Assembly: GCA_015179025.1 (NCBI GenBank)
Contig: WHUX01000016.1
Span: forward strand, 310,001 to 374,000
DNA from: Terfezia claveryi
Lineage: Eukaryota > Ascomycota > Pezizomycetes > Pezizales > Pezizaceae
DNA length: 64,000 nt
Direction: 5' to 3'
Each line of letters begins with the position of its first letter. Position 1 is the first letter of the stretch. Of this stretch, positions 46,697-61,362 are shown in pieces. The position numbers and the translations under genes are program-made. The notes below the pieces were generated by a model. That model did not search any database, was not told where the DNA came from, and saw only the letters and a program-made list of their open reading frames with translations.

Positions 46697-49600
46697 TCAT
46701 GAAGGGGAGCCCTGGTTAACGTTGTTAGTGAGAGTCATTAGAGTCAGTTGCTTGAAACACGGATATTGATGTCAATCATTTCTCTAGGTGGTGATGTACT
46801 ATTTTAATACTGTGCATCTCAAGTCGGTTTCGGCTTCTATCTCTAGCTACTTATTGGGGTTATCATTATACGGGCACACGTACAGATCATACAATAAAAC
46901 TGAAATATCTGCTCGAACATTGAGCCCTAATCCTCTAGATCCGCAAGGTCAATCACTGATTCACTGGCATTTTCTTCAAGTGCACTCTAACTAGTCTATA
47001 CGCATAATAACCCCAGTGATGGGTATGTAAAATTTCCAGATTAAAAATTCCCCACATCTTATAGTCGGCACATTCCTTAAATGAATTTACCGTGTGCATA
47101 CCAATCGATGCCAGTCCATTCACTCAACCTACAATTATAGTCATACACTTCGAAAATTTGCCACAAAACCATAACAAGGCTAGATATTAATCGTAACTTC
47201 AACAGACTGGGATTAATATACTTCCCCATATGCATGCATATTATGAGCATACACGTACATATATCCTCGGGAATTTGATTCGGACATCTAATAAAACACG
47301 AATATATTCCGATATACCCACGGCAAGATCCGCAGCCGGAACCTAAGGCTGGTGGTCTCGTAGAGATGAGGCTGTATATACATGACAATCTCGAGATCGA
47401 CAAGGGATTCGTTTAATATTGCCAACAGCGTGATAAGAAAGAGAGCTAATTTGACCGTTAGCATGAGAATAGTATAGTACTATAGCACCATGCCCTTGAA
47501 ATTTCTGTCTTTCATGTAAACATGGGATTGAGTGATTTTAAGGCGCGTGATTGCCAGTGCCTATATGCATATGCATACGAGGTTTCCACAAATGACTTAA
47601 AGTACCTTTGATTGATTAGTGACATGGGTGTATATATAATACCATATATATTATATAGTTATGAAGTATGATTATAATGTTGTAAACGAGAAAGTTTCTT
47701 GAACGAAGTGAAGGATTTAAGGGCTTGACACTATTCCCGTCTCTAATTCATAGAGGCTTGTTTATTTTACAATGGAGCGTTTGTTGTTGCGGTAACCCAC
47801 CGGAACCTATAGAGACATCAGGCTGGCTCGGATATATTCGGGTATTCTAATATGAATATGTAGCTCAATAACCGGAACCCTAGTCTGCCAAACCAGACTG
47901 CCGGGACGGGCGATTCCAGAGTAATTGTGACCCCACGCCCTGCCCTGCGTCTCAAACTTTGGAACCGCACATGTTGGTGAAAGTTGCACTGATCACAGGG
48001 GAGTGAAACTTAACAGGGGCATTCATCTTTCATGTATGACTATAATGCATGAAGTTACATATATATTATGTATAGTAAAGAGACTAACATATGGATTCAG
48101 ATGTCAAATGCAGGAATATGTATACATCTGCAACCATGAGCACCTCCCTTACAAAACTCCACGTAAATTCTGATAGAGGCTGACCCTTGGCTCCGACTGA
48201 AGGTTAAATGCCACATCTACTGACGCTATAGATTCCGTGCCAAATATGTATTTTGGGTTGTATATAACTCCCTAGTTATACGTATGCATCTGTATATAGA
48301 TATTATAATTAAATTATATATATCCCGCCAGCCTTGCAGATATTTAACATAGGCTTTGTCGACGTCATATTTTTGACACATTAAAGACACTTTTGAAAAG
48401 GCCGAGGTATAATATATTGTGCTTGCAAATATTCAGTAGATATTCTTGATGTAAATTATTCAATGAAGCGGAATGTTAATATAATATTAGAAAATGACCA
48501 CGACACAAGATGCAGTAGATGCTTTACGACTGAAGTATGAGCCAACCTTGAAACGATATATTCGACCAGAACATACAAAGGGATCAGGAATATGAAAGCG
48601 AGGTGGAATAAATGAGGGCCAAGATGTATATTTAATTAGCTGATAATCAATTGTATGCCTTAATCCATAGCCGTAATATGAAGAACTTCTCACAATATAT
48701 GGGCCAGTCGATTGGTATAGCCAGTCATCAATGGACCAGTCTAGTCATGAATAGACCGGGCTCTTCATGAAATTACATCTGTTGTGACTGGGCTGGAATT
48801 CCGAGGATGTCATTGGACCTAGAGCACTAAATTTGCCACCAGCCTGGATGCTGCTACAGATGAATACTGGGTGGCACGAAGGTAGCTACTATTTTTGTGA
48901 GATCGCCTCAAGCAGGTCTTGATCATGATCAGTTTCAAATGCTGTTCAAATGAATAACTTGTTCAAGGCAAAGATTAGAGCTCTCCGCCAGTGCCTCGGT
49001 AGCTTTGAAAGCTGCCTGCGTCTTGAATTCAGGTGATTTTCGAACTAATCTCAAGGCTTCGGGGTATATTGTTCTACATTATCCGTAAAGAAGACGGGAA
49101 TCTGTCGAAACCACAATTCGAAAAATTGCGAGATTCGGAGATGTAACCTTATGCATGCGGCCGGTATTTATTTGCCAGTAATACGTATGAATGCATAATA
49201 AACGACCGGCCTCTAAAGAGCGATCCAGGTTCTTGCCAGTTAACAATAAGTACCAGTCCTCCAGTCCAAGGGCTAGCGTCCGGCCCAGTTCCAGATTCCC
49301 TATACAATTGGGAAGATTTGTTATGGAGGAGGGGTAAAAAGTTCGTTCCCGAGTGACTGAGTGGTTTCTAGATGAGTGAACATGTGAGCAAACCTTTACG
49401 GGGGTAAATGGATGAGTGCATGACTGATATTAGGTCAATAATCTCATAGAAGTAGCTAAATAGAGAGCACAGAGGCAACTAACGCATTGAGGGCATGGGG
49501 CTACGAGCTAAAAGATTCACCTACAGTGCCTCACTCATCAATTCACCTTCATGGTGCTCACTATATCAGTCACATATTTGGATGAATACCCCCGGTAAAT

Positions 49601-52600
49601 ACATTCCGAGGCCTGTAGCGGATATTATAGTGCCGGTACTAGTGGCAATTACTTATCATGGTGTGTGTTCTCTATTCTATTTGCCTATCTTATGCCCTCT
49701 TTTATCCGCCGATGAATGTATGTATCCACAGCACAGTTACCAGAACACTCACTTCAGAGAAGATAGAGCTAGTCAAATAGTAAGCATACCGCTATTGATA
49801 CCAGCCAGTTCCGTAGAGCTACGGTTGTAGTGAATGGCTTGTATCCACTGCATATATAGTTCACCTCTGTAGTGGCGGGTCCGCTACTATACAATGGGTT
49901 GCCACTCACTGGGTGGCCCATATAATGTATACTTACAGTATATACCTAACCGATTGGATCCGTGACCCATTTGTCTTAGACATGTTGATACCCATATATC
50001 GTCCACTCACTATATATCGTCCACTCACTATATATCGTCCACTCACTATATATCGAGTAGGTCGATATGAATTTCGTCCAGCATGCTAGCTGTAGAATTG
50101 ATATCGACGTCTAAAGAGTCTAAATTACTCGAAGGAGCCCTACAAGTGAGTTATCGCCACCTTCATCAAGGAATAGCCGTACCCACAGCCGAAAAAGAGG
50201 AGAAGGAGATCATGACATCAAATCTCTAGCGTATACATACCGTACAGTGTCATTCAGAAAGTATGTGGGATGCATAAAAGAAGCCGCGGGCTGCATGCGG
50301 GTTGAGCACGCCTATTCTGCATATAACGAGGTGCATGATTCAGTCAAAATAATGTAGATTGCATTATTTAAGCAATCGCTGATCACTTCACTTGCATATT
50401 GTTATAGTCTTATTATTGACAGGGTTGGTCTAATTGACATTGCCGTACGGAGATGCATTCCGTTTGCCTCTTGAAAATGCTTGTGTTTTACCCGGTCATT
50501 TTTCACTTACTTCAGGAGTCTACACGGGTGCCCTGTTAAATGAATGGGATCTCATAGTATGTATTTATTTGCGGGGTTGGATTTAAACCATGAGTAGGTC
50601 GTACTCGCGGGATTCTGCGCACTTTGACGGTGCAACAGTCAGTAATTTCTCACTTATCTAGACTAAGCTACAAGATCCGCTACAATTTCCAGGCTTGAAG
50701 AGGCACAATTCGATTCCCACAAGCGCTTAGGTCCTTCTTTCATTTATGACTGTTTATTGTCCTAAAAGGCAAAATAGTGCTTGCAATTTCGTTCAATGTC
50801 CTTTTGATTAATTTTCATACCAAAGTACCATATCTATAGCTAGCTACGTACCGTGTCAATGATAGGGCTGTACCTAATTAGCTCCAAGGCGCTTCCGACA
50901 ACAGTCGGACAACTAAACGATATCCTAGATCCCTAGGCTGGTATACACTCCCCATGATATTATTTGGCGAACAAAAAGAGTAGTGTAAAGTAACTACTAA
51001 ATAAAGCTGGTCGTTAGTTCTCTATTGAACGACAAAGTTTGCTAGAGAGATAGAGCTTATACTCAGATGGCTGTTAAATTGGCGAATCCTAGTGAATGGA
51101 AAGGCCAGGAAAAGTTAATCTGCCAGTCCGCGCTGTTAGATTCACAGAAGTACATACAAGAAAGATTCATGATGTCCCTTCCTGTCCGTCCCTATATAGG
51201 TAGGTGCTCTCTTCCTCTCTCTTCGTTGTACAACGCCAATGCGTGAACAGGTAAATAAGACGGCCTCTAGATACCGTATCCCGTTATTCTCCGTCCGCCT
51301 CTTCTCTCCAAATCGTATCGTCAAGGCCGTCCCAGGTTGTTGTCGTTCTGATTAGCTGATCCTTTCTCATGGAGTCATGGCTTAGTGTTTAAGGAAGTCA
51401 AACGTGATATTGTAGCTGTCCTCAGATGGGCAACCACAGCGGGCACGCTGGTAAGTCGTCCTTGTGCTCATGATGAAGTCATTCGCGCCGTGGGCCTCGA
51501 CTCGTCCGCATCCAGGTGTAGGCTGAGAAGACGAGCAGGTTCCAAATTCCAATTGGTCCTATTGACCCCATGGCCGCCCTGGACTCGGGAGGGCTCGACA
51601 CTCTGAACAAATCAAGACTCAACCGGCTTTGGTTGATTGAAAGGTTTCTCTGTAATTAAGTTTCAATTCATATTTGCAAAGAGAACATCAACAGGCCCTG
51701 CCACTACATTGCTATTTGATACTGTGATACAAGGCCATTTTCTAGATGGTAAACCTAGGCGTGAATGCCCTACTTTAGTTTTGTCCATATACAAGCACTG
51801 GCTGAATTTAGAGTATATGTATTTGGCCGTCTACCTGAACGTGTATTAACAAATGCTAAAGCAATATTTATATATGATTGAGGCCCTTTATAGTACTGAA
51901 ATACTAGGTTTAGGAATAAATAATATCGATGAAAGCAAAAGTATACATATTAGCAGGTATTAGCTAAAATCCTCGTATATTGCATTAGATCCTCGGCTTC
52001 GACATCCAGCAGATCCATATGCAATTAAAACAGAGCTGGATCTGTGCCTCATATGTATGCAATAACAGAGGTTTGACTGTATACTCCCACATTAAATACA
52101 AGAAAAAAGAAAAAAAGAAAAAAAGAAAAAGGAAAAAAGGAAAAAAAAAAAAGGAGCACCGCTAAATGCACGTCCGCTATGCACTATAGTACAAGCGTTT
52201 AGTGTAGAACCGTGGTGGATCCTGAGATGAGCTCTGGAAGAGCTGCTGATTCCTACTATAATAGGACAATTGAACGATGATACCTAAAATACGATTAACA
52301 GGATCTAGAGGGTTCTGAACACTCCTAGAAACTTGAATTACCAGGTATCATGCAGGTGACACATTAGAGCGGGCACAATATTAGTATCAATCTCTACAGC
52401 ATTTCTTGGCACCTTTTCAGGATCCCTTGGGCGATATATTAAGGATTGACTAGGTTTTTCTAGTGAAGGGAGGTTTCTTATATCGGGATATATTTTCCCA
52501 TACAAATTCTGGCCGGACCAGAGCACTGTCTTGGGGTATTTCTTTTAACGGGGGATTCTTATAACGGGACTTCATTGTATGCAGGTCCAATACATGTAGA

Positions 52601-54879
52601 ACAAGATAATTCCAGAAATTAACCAATTCGATTATCAACGAGTTTAAGTTCAGCATATATTATAATCGACCATTACGGTACTCCAGCGGGTCTTAGTAGG
52701 CCAATAGCATAACACTACTTAAGCTTCCATATCTTAGAGCAAGATTGTAAACCACAACCATGATACTACAATGGATGAAATCTTACTTTTCCTAATTTGA
52801 TCCTTCCCTCGAGAGGTTTCATGACACCTTTTCCTTGGTTTTATCCCCTTCCCCAGTCCCGACAATTGCAGTGCAGTAAAAGTTAGATCTCACACTAATC
52901 CTCTCGAGGATGTTACACCACTTTGTGTGCTCCGGTAACTTGCTCAAAACATAACTTCTTTCCATGTCAAGGTTCTTTCTTACATAGATGAATATGGTTG
53001 CACAAAATCGCAGATTCAGACGGCAATAGACTATTTCAAGACATCTAAACATATTAACGAGCTCCAGTTAATGGCCAGTTTTTTTTTTAAAATTAAGTAC
53101 TCAAATTCAAGTTATTCTAACCTATGGCGAGGGCCCGCATCATCCAGGCATGAGCCTTGTAGATTATGTCCACTCCGGGGCAGTCCCTGCCGGCTGATTC
53201 GGGCTACGAGGATAACAGCTGACGATTCGACGCTTTTTCCTTAATTATCCTAATCTCGCGATGGGAATGGATAAGGCGCTAACGCAAAATAATAAGATGA
53301 GTATACAACCACGGGGAAGTGATTGTAACACGGTAACGGGTGAAGGAATGGAATGGAGAGGACAAGTCGAAAGTAGTACCGGTACTGGGCCCTGCGCAAA
53401 AGCGTGATAGGAACTGCCCTAATTCGATTCTTAGGGCTATGTTTTGCAACTGTATTATTATAGCTAACCCCCCTTACCCTATCCTTGCGGACTGATCGGT
53501 ATCGCGGCCGGTTATGATTACGTACAGATAGCTACACAGATAACGGACAGTGTGGGATAAGCTTTAGTACCTTTGGCCATACCCATGCATGCAGAATATA
53601 AGTGCCCGTCAGATCATAGAACGGATGTTATGTGTTGGTGAGAGTGCTCTAGGCCTAGAGCTCGATGGGAACTTCTAGTTTGTGACTATTTTAACTTGTG
53701 CATGATTACCATGAGTGTACCTACCTAGGCCTGATAGGAATCTCAAAGTTTCCCAAATGTAACCACGTGCCTCATTATGAATGCTAATTGCGCCACACAG
53801 TAGCCATGTCGATGTTCTGAACGCTGAAGCTGCAATTGAACTGGGCATATGCATGCATTATAGCCTGTTAGCTCAAAGACCTCTAATGATAACAATTTCC
53901 ATTTTAATTCCCTTGTATATAATATGTAACTTAATTGTTAGGACGTACTTTTACAGTCCTGAAATGTGTCCTATAGTTAGTATAGTCGTCAGGGCCGGTG
54001 ATGCACTGCATCCACGCTAATAAATCTTGCACGTATATCCGCAGTTCCATATGGGTATCGCCTCCAACACATCCTGTTTTTACTGCAAATACTAACCCAA
54101 TACCTAATCCAGCCTACTAGTTTGAGAAAGATCCATAGTCATGAATGACCCTTTTTTTTTTTTTTTTTCTTTACCAAAGAAGTTTATATGTCTGTGGAGC
54201 CTAAGGCTATGAGACGGATGGTCGTTGAATAATACGTTGTTTGCGTGGGTCTTAAGTTTTCACATACCCAGTGCTCTACGCGGAACCTCCCGAATCCCGA
54301 TACAAGGAAGGATATATAGTCCAAGGAATGCTATAGTTAGCCCCCGGCTTCATTTCATGCTGGCCCTTCATTGGATAATTGAAACGGCTTTATCTTCCCC
54401 CCACCATGGCCAATCAGGTTTTTTCTAGGAGGCAGAGTACCAGGATTGTCACCTGGTTTGTGAGCATTGTCAGTTCATTGCTCTGATCATGGATGTACTT
54501 ATACGGATATTAATCACCTAGATTATAATTAACGCCTGATGTGGCTTCTCAAGGGAATATTGCACCTCCCTGGTTGAGGGTGCTTCAGCCGTTCGTCCCG
54601 GCCGAGGGTTGTCCTCTTCTATGACAAGGAAACTAGGTTTAGGGCCCCAGGTAGTATGCTTGGATTGCTGCTGCTGTTTCCTAACCCTCCACTCCAGGCC
54701 CCTCTAGCGCTTCATAACCACCTACAGGCCGGCCTAGGGTATCTATCAGATGCCTGTACCATGACCAGTTGCCTCGGTCTGTGGATATCCAGTCTTGGAT
54801 CTATAGTTGTCACAGCTCATGCGAAGGAATCAGTGGAAATAAGTGCAAGTTGTAAATCCTGAAGAAACAACGAATTGCA
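46697..54879. other. Long gene-poor intergenic region
   Basis: About 8 kb with only short open frames and no recognisable domains. It includes an 18-bp tandem repeat (49994-50055), a pogo-like end (GAGGTTTGACTG followed by TA, about 52069-52082), repeated TTATAACGGG / TTATATCGGG words at about 52475-52570 that look like another pogo-type terminus, an A-rich AAAAAG tract (52103-52153) and an 18-base T-run near 54150. Long non-coding RNAs cannot be excluded by eye. Confidence 0.45.
49994..50055. repeat. 18-bp tandem repeat
   Basis: Three copies of a TATATCGTCCACTCACTA unit followed by a partial one ending TATATCGAG. Confidence 0.8.
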
Positions 54880-55549
54880 TCCATAGGTTAACTTTGGCCA
54901 AGTGGTTTCTACTCGGGCCTTGTATTGTCTGTTTGGAGAAAAGCCGACCGCGGCCCCTTCAGAGCCTGGCAACACAATATCTCCAAAGTGGAGTCCAGCA
55001 CATGCTGTTTCTGCGGATTCCACACCGAGAATGGAATCCATATCACCTTCTCATGCCTCCACTTAAACCACCACAGAGGCCTCTTAGCACACCCCCAGCT
55101 TGGGAAGAGATTTAGACCAGGCGATCTGGATCGAAGAAGAGGATGAAAATACCTGGGAAGCGGTGGAGGCTTTATTCGCTCTACTTTACGGACGCCTGAA
55201 CGAACGCCATAGCATGATTTCGTTGTTTTTACTTTTCACTTGGATTTCAGTCAGGCTTCTCGGGTTATTCTGGCAATAGCCGGATAATAGCATGGCTGTT
55301 CATCATTTTACACTTCGTTGGCTTCAATTGCACTTTTTCGCTCCGCGTCGGTTTATATTATATGGCTTATAGTTTATCTCATCCCTTATTTCATTCTCAT
55401 GACACTCATGACTCACTCTCCATCACATTGATTAGTTTTTTGTACATATCCGCCGGAACTGACAGATTAACTTGTCTTGTCTTGAATCCACCCGGGTTTC
55501 CGGGTGCTCAACATAGATACCGTGCCAGGACCGCATATGAGTACTGAAT

Positions 55550-55589
<40 letters not shown>
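54880..55589 (+). mobile_element. Probable LINE 3' end with long poly-A tail
   Basis: A plus-strand frame encodes STCCFCGFHTENGIHITFSC, a CCHC/H-type knuckle as found at the C-terminus of Tad-like LINE polyproteins, with GPFRAW shortly before it and an EEDEDTWEAVEALFALLYG-like end after. A run of about 36 A (55554-55589) closes the unit, as expected for target-primed insertion. 5'-truncated; no RT domain remains. Confidence 0.5.
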
Positions 55590-55593
<4 letters not shown>

Positions 55594-58500
55594 GAGAAAA
55601 GCCCTAGTGCGAGTCACAGCCGTCCCGCCGAGTTCTGTATTTTCCTTGTCGGAATTACATGTACTCGAGTTATGTAAATATATAGTTGCGGTTAGGGCCA
55701 CGTGTTTATTAGCACGCGGCCGTCGCAACTCCAAATAAATCGAATGAACTAATTTATGAACAAAAATAATTCATTGCTATCCCAAAGGGGATTACCGACG
55801 CCAACCTTTCTTAGTGGAACATCAGTAATATTCAAGCCCCAACAGGAGCTCTTAATGCATTTACCACTTACTTTATAGGAGCCTAGCACAATACAGACTA
55901 AATGCTAGCAAATTTCACACCGAAGATGAAACTACAGTGTGTGATTCTATGCACTTTTAATTTTGCATCGTCATGCCGTGCACAGCGCTCATAGTGGGGG
56001 CCGGAGCAGGTGAGGCACAGCTAATCCTGAATATAAATAAGTATATTCATGAAACTCAGCTGAATTTGTGGGCTTTCTATTTTTTGCCTAGTTACTTGCT
56101 GCGGTATAATCCGACATGACCTACATAACCCATGAACCATTAGCCAGTACCATCAAAGGTCTAGAACCTGGAGCGTGAACTGCTTCTGTCATCTGTTATT
56201 AACTACACGACCTGTGTGCTGTTGGAATTAGTATTCCGAGTTAGAACTCTCATAGTTATACAATTTCTTTCGATGTTACGGCTCACATCTAGATCTTAAA
56301 TCTATTACACGACGCTCTAAAACATCCATATAGGATTCCATTAACATCCCGTATATTCGAGACTAGGTATCCATACTATGCTTGATGGGACGGTTCGTCT
56401 GAATTAATGTTTCATAGTGAGCAACTGCTAGCTATACCCAATGGTGCTTACGAAACGGCGTTTTCCACGTTTCTAGTTCAACACAAAACCGGCCAATTTC
56501 ATGCAAGAAATGCTTACTGTTCCTAGGCTGTGAACGGCCCGGAAATCTGTCTCACCGCAAGCCGCTTTCAACCCAATTATTATTGCTTCCCAATCGATCG
56601 GAAAATTTACTAGTTCAGCTAGAGGAGGCATGATTACCTCGTCGACGAGCACCTTGCTCTCCCAGGATATCGATGTCTTCGACTGCTTAAACGACCTGTT
56701 AATGTACTTGTATACCATGCACTATATATTCAAGAACCCCCGATCCATTCAAGTTGTGCTCGGAGGAGGTCCCATCATGGAGATTGATTACCCCATGCAT
56801 GGAAGTTTTTAGCTATCATGGAAACTGAAATGCGTGTGAGCTAGTGCCGAATGAAATATCCCCCTGTGCTTATACCCAGCTTGTGCCTGTACACTGACGT
56901 TCACGCTTCTGAAAAGTGAGATGTGCTCTATGCACATGATCAGATGTAAAAGCATACTAGCCGAGTTCATGATCAAGAGCGAGTAGCTAGGTAATTGACT
57001 GAATGACAACCTTGTAGATTTCCGGCCCATATCCAGTACTACGCCCTTAAGTTCTCTGGAACGAGACTACTCATTTGGTTAAAAGAACCCGTTGGGTATG
57101 TGTAGTTAGACTAAGGTACGTGTACTGCGAGTCTTGGATTCGAGCGCCCCTCCTGTTATTACGAAGCCCGTCTCACATTTGAGCTCGAAAATGTCAGTGC
57201 ATTTACTCCGAAGCTGCATCCATATGCATCCGCAAAATCAGAGACATTACTTACCTAGATTTGTATGTACTTAGAGAGCCTCAAATGTAGCCAAGACTTA
57301 GAATGCTCAAATCCCAACCTTATGTATCGTAAGGTAAGGTCTCTGAAACACACTAAAACACCCCTCATATCGTCCTTTCGGCACTTTGTTAGTGTCAAGA
57401 CTAGCCATAGGATGCCGCTTTCGATGGGACTGTTCTCGTCAAGCTAAGGCTGCCTGTGGTTTAGATTCTCATGCAGGACAAGGTATGTTTTCCCATGGCA
57501 TCTGGCTGCAGCTTCTCTGTACTGCAGTGGACTTGTCACAAAACCATGGGGAATTAGGCATATGTAGGTATGCAAGAAACCACCCAAAATTATCTGCAAT
57601 ATTGGCCATGGCCATCTATACATGCTTTAAAATTAAATTTTCAAGTATAGTATGTGAGGCTTCTGAAGTCTAGGAAACAGTGTTATCCCAGATGTTTTGC
57701 CGGTGAACCCAGTGTACTGGAAATGCTCTCGGACTGTAATATAATTGAATTTGCGATGGGAAATTCATGACCCAGGTTGCAGACTCTACAACATGATCTT
57801 ATTGTACTTTCAGATCTGCCGAAGGCTTTGTTTCAGTTTTGGTCCCAGAGTCTTGGTAATGGATGTTCGAGACTATTCTCGGCCCAGGAACCCAAATGTA
57901 GTCTGGGCGCAACTCATGTGAACTCCTGTTGCTTATGAGCACATAATTTAGTTGGTGTTAAAATATGCCGGTGCCTAGTACCGACAATGAGCGTCAACAT
58001 TCCGATCCTCGGCGTGATCCAATAGCTAGAGAGAAGTTGACGAAACTGTTACTCTTCACGGAATCAGAGAAGGAAGGTGTACCGTGTGGGGATTAATTTC
58101 AATCTATCCGTCGATAACTACGACCATTTCGAACCTTTGATAATTCCCAGCAAACGTCACTCCCCCCGCTCAGTGCCTGGTTTTACTACCCAGGGGCACT
58201 GGGGGCTAAAAGAGTGCGAACAGCCAATCAGCAAGATGATATCTCTGTCCCTGGATGCAGAGGCACACGTGAACCATAGTAGTTAGCCAGGCATATCAAT
58301 ATTTTACCCTACATGTAATCTGGGGAGTCCTGGGCATCATGGATGTGCACTGGATAACGCCACAGCTGACTACCTATGCCAGCCCCCACAACGGTTCCGG
58401 TGTTCTTTGAACATTCTAGAGCCTGCAGAACTGGACCAGGTTTGAGAAGACAATTGAAGTGAAAAGGGGAAAGCTTGGAAAGGAATAAAGGGTACAAAAT

Positions 58501-58920
58501 ACAGATGACGGAATAGTTTATCGGGACGTTGATGACTATATGTATGTTCTGTGAACCTTCCCACGCAATTCTGCCATTATACATCAGGCCTTGCTCACAG
58601 TTCATCCAGTTTGTCTCTTTTGATCTCTTCGAACCCACCGTTAACACCGTGCTTCCCTTGCTTGTCTTGTCACATATTCGAACTCGAGGCACCCATATCG
58701 GACCGAAGAATTAGCTCAAAGGAATCGAACGGTTTGCCGGTCGCCGCATATAATAAGCTATAATACCAAGAATAACTGTCACCGAAGTTGCATAAATCTG
58801 GCCTGCGGCGTGAAGTTTTCGGTAACGGTGGAGGGACTTGCAATTTTTCCCAGAGCTTCCGAAAGAAATCGGAAAGCTGTTTTAGGGGGATTCGCAACTT
58901 CGCAGATCCATATTATAAAA
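55590..58920. other. Intergenic DNA, no gene recognised
   Basis: Mixed composition, open frames under 100 codons without family resemblance. The last few hundred bases are presumably promoter of the Zn(II)2Cys6 gene. Confidence 0.4.
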
Positions 58921-61362
58921 ATGTCGAACGCGGGCACTGGTATAGGCATTCGAACTTCTCCAGTATCGCAAACATCCACGATCAATTCATCCCAAACAAA
59001 AATTACATCCTCTGGCCCAGAAAGACGAAGACATAAACAAATTCTGAAGTGCACACAATGTCGCCTTGACAAGCAGCGGGTTCGTATTGTTCCTTCCCTT
59101 TACATGTTATGTAATTTCCTTTCTGTTTATTTATATTTTCTCTACCTGCGGTCCTTGGCCTATAATCATATACACCACCCCACAGAACTATTCACCTCCT
59201 TAGTGAGCTGATATACTTTTTTTGTGGGGTTGTTGAGACAGATAGAGATTAATCGCCACGAATAACCCCACCCCCCCCTCAATCTCCATCATGTCCCATT
59301 TCGCCTCTATTTTGTTGAGTTGCATAGTTACAACTATAGGAAATTGACACAGCTCCCTTTATTTTATCCCTTGCTGACCCATTGTTAATAGTGCACTCCA
59401 GTTGAGCGAGTATGGCCAAATCGTTGCGACCGTTGTGTGAAATATAATCATTCTTGCTCACCGGGCCTGAATGCCAGAGAGGAAAGGCGACGACAAGCAC
59501 CATCTTCTTTTCCTTTGAGTTTTAGAACGCCCCCATCACACAGTGAAAGCAAAGGCAGGTCCGGAACACTCTCTCCGGCCCCGGGTAGTCAATATGGAGC
59601 GAATGCGGCATATAGGATACGAGTACCATCTCCAGGGACCGCATCATCTACTGGAGGCTCTGACGATGACCAAGGGGATTATGCTGGTGAATACAACAGA
59701 GTGTCGATACAAGGCGGTAATAGAGGCGGAATATCCGGATATCAGTCGGATGGTGCTCCACGAGTGGGACAGCCGCAGCATCTGACGGGTCTACCAATAT
59801 CAATCATGGATGGACATATGGGGGCAAGCAATTGTAACGATCGCGGTTTAACAGATTCCAACCACGATGTTACAAGGTATCTCAACTGCCTCATGGAGTC
59901 TTCTTGCGATCTGCCTTCCCCATCGATTTCGGATCCTACGACACCAATATATTCTATGCAAGCCGGCTCTCATCCATCAGGGTATAGCAATTACTCGTAT
60001 TTTCCACTGGATGCCCGCCAAGATCATCCGCCGTCTCGCCCTCGCTCACCAACATCCCGCACGCTACATACACGATTTACCCAATTTTGGGCACACCTGA
60101 ATCCCTTTGGAATGATGTGCCCCGAATCTCCTAAATTTGTCAGTACTGTGCATACTATATTCACACACTATGTACCGCTTTATGCCGAGCTAGACGACAT
60201 GGTAAATCATGCATTGATGGCATTCAGTGCAGCAGATGCAGGTATAAACGCCGGTGGGGAATGGGGAAGGAAGTTAAATATTGCCGGGTGGAAGCATGCG
60301 GGAAGATGCCAGAGGATGTTGGGTGTACGACTAGGCAAGTTGAGGCTACAGAGGGAGGTTACCGATGCCCTGGTCGTGGACTCGGAAATCACTGCCGTGA
60401 GGCTAGGAATCCTGCTTATGTTATTCTACGGCGTAAGTCCCCTGACTTTGAATTCCATTAGTTGAAGTCCATTTGCTGACAGTCCTTGACAGCTATTCAT
60501 CGGGGACGCCTCTCTGCTTAGACTGACGAGTCAGCTTCTCACGCTATATAGAATAATTCCTACACATACATTATCTAGCAATATTAACGCACCTACAGCA
60601 ATTCCGATAGTGAGCCATTACACCGAGCTCCACAATGGCGGTTATCGAGTGCACCTCACTCTTGATAATAGTCATGAAGACGAGGAAATAGGATTGATTG
60701 TGGACCATGGTACACAGGTGTTTGCACAAATAAGGTCACAGTACGAGTCACATATTGCTCCCGAGATTCTGTGGGGGGCAGCGCTTCACGAAGATGATGA
60801 TGATGACGAAGGTGAGGAAGAAGAGGATGAGGAGCAGGATGAGAATGCGTCAGGGATGGGGGTAGGTGGTCTGATCAGGAAAGAAGATAGCCAACGGACA
60901 GCGCGGCGAACCAAGCAAAAATCTGAGTTGTTGGACCTCTCAACGAATATGGGGACAGCACACTCCGGAATACTGATAACACCAAATTCCGCAACGGCTT
61001 TGACCCCAAACATTGACGTCGCAAACTTTACCGAATTCGGTTCCGCTCCATTTCCCCCTTCTACAGGAGCTTATAGGGAGCTAGTACCTGTGCCTGAAAG
61101 CCAATCGCATGCTCAGTCGTTTTCACAGCCGCATGCGCAGCTTCATCACCTACCTCATTTTACTGGTGAAGCTCCCAGCTCTGCGGCGCCCCCTTTCATT
61201 GTTGAAACGACAGGATATCCACGAGCACCACCACATATGAACAGCGCCGCTACTGGGGATATCCCGCCAACAATTCCTTTAACATCTCAGATACCCACCG
61301 ACGGAGCTGAAAGCAGCCTCAGACATATGCAAAGACATATGCACCAAAATATGGATTTATAG
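58921..61362 (+). CDS. Zn(II)2Cys6 transcription factor
   Basis: Three exons: 58921-59079, 59392-60432, 60493-61362, giving 689 residues. The zinc cluster is assembled across intron 1: CTQCRLDKQR at the end of exon 1, then CTPVERVWPNRCDRCVKYNH and SC from exon 2. The spacing is C-x2-C-x6-C-x10-C-x2-C-x6-C, a GAL4-type binuclear cluster that binds DNA in the nucleus. The start MSNAGTGIG is the nearest ATG in frame. A Ser/Pro-rich linker follows, then a helical region (FVSTVHTIFTHYVPLYAELDD and on) resembling fungal-specific transcription factor domain 2, and an acidic run of Asp/Glu near 450 that may activate transcription. Intron 1 is long (312 nt) with an unusual GTTCGT donor; intron 2 has GTAAGT. 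Target genes unknown; no gene cluster is nearby. Confidence 0.87.

Noticed and set aside
49495..49830. 111-codon plus frame in the gene-poor region
   Set aside because: No recognisable domain, signal or repeat; composition resembles neighbouring non-coding DNA.
58810..58920. Upstream extension of the Zn(II)2Cys6 protein
   Set aside because: The extension is in frame but has no conserved features, and the ATG at 58921 gives a typical short N-terminus before the zinc cluster.
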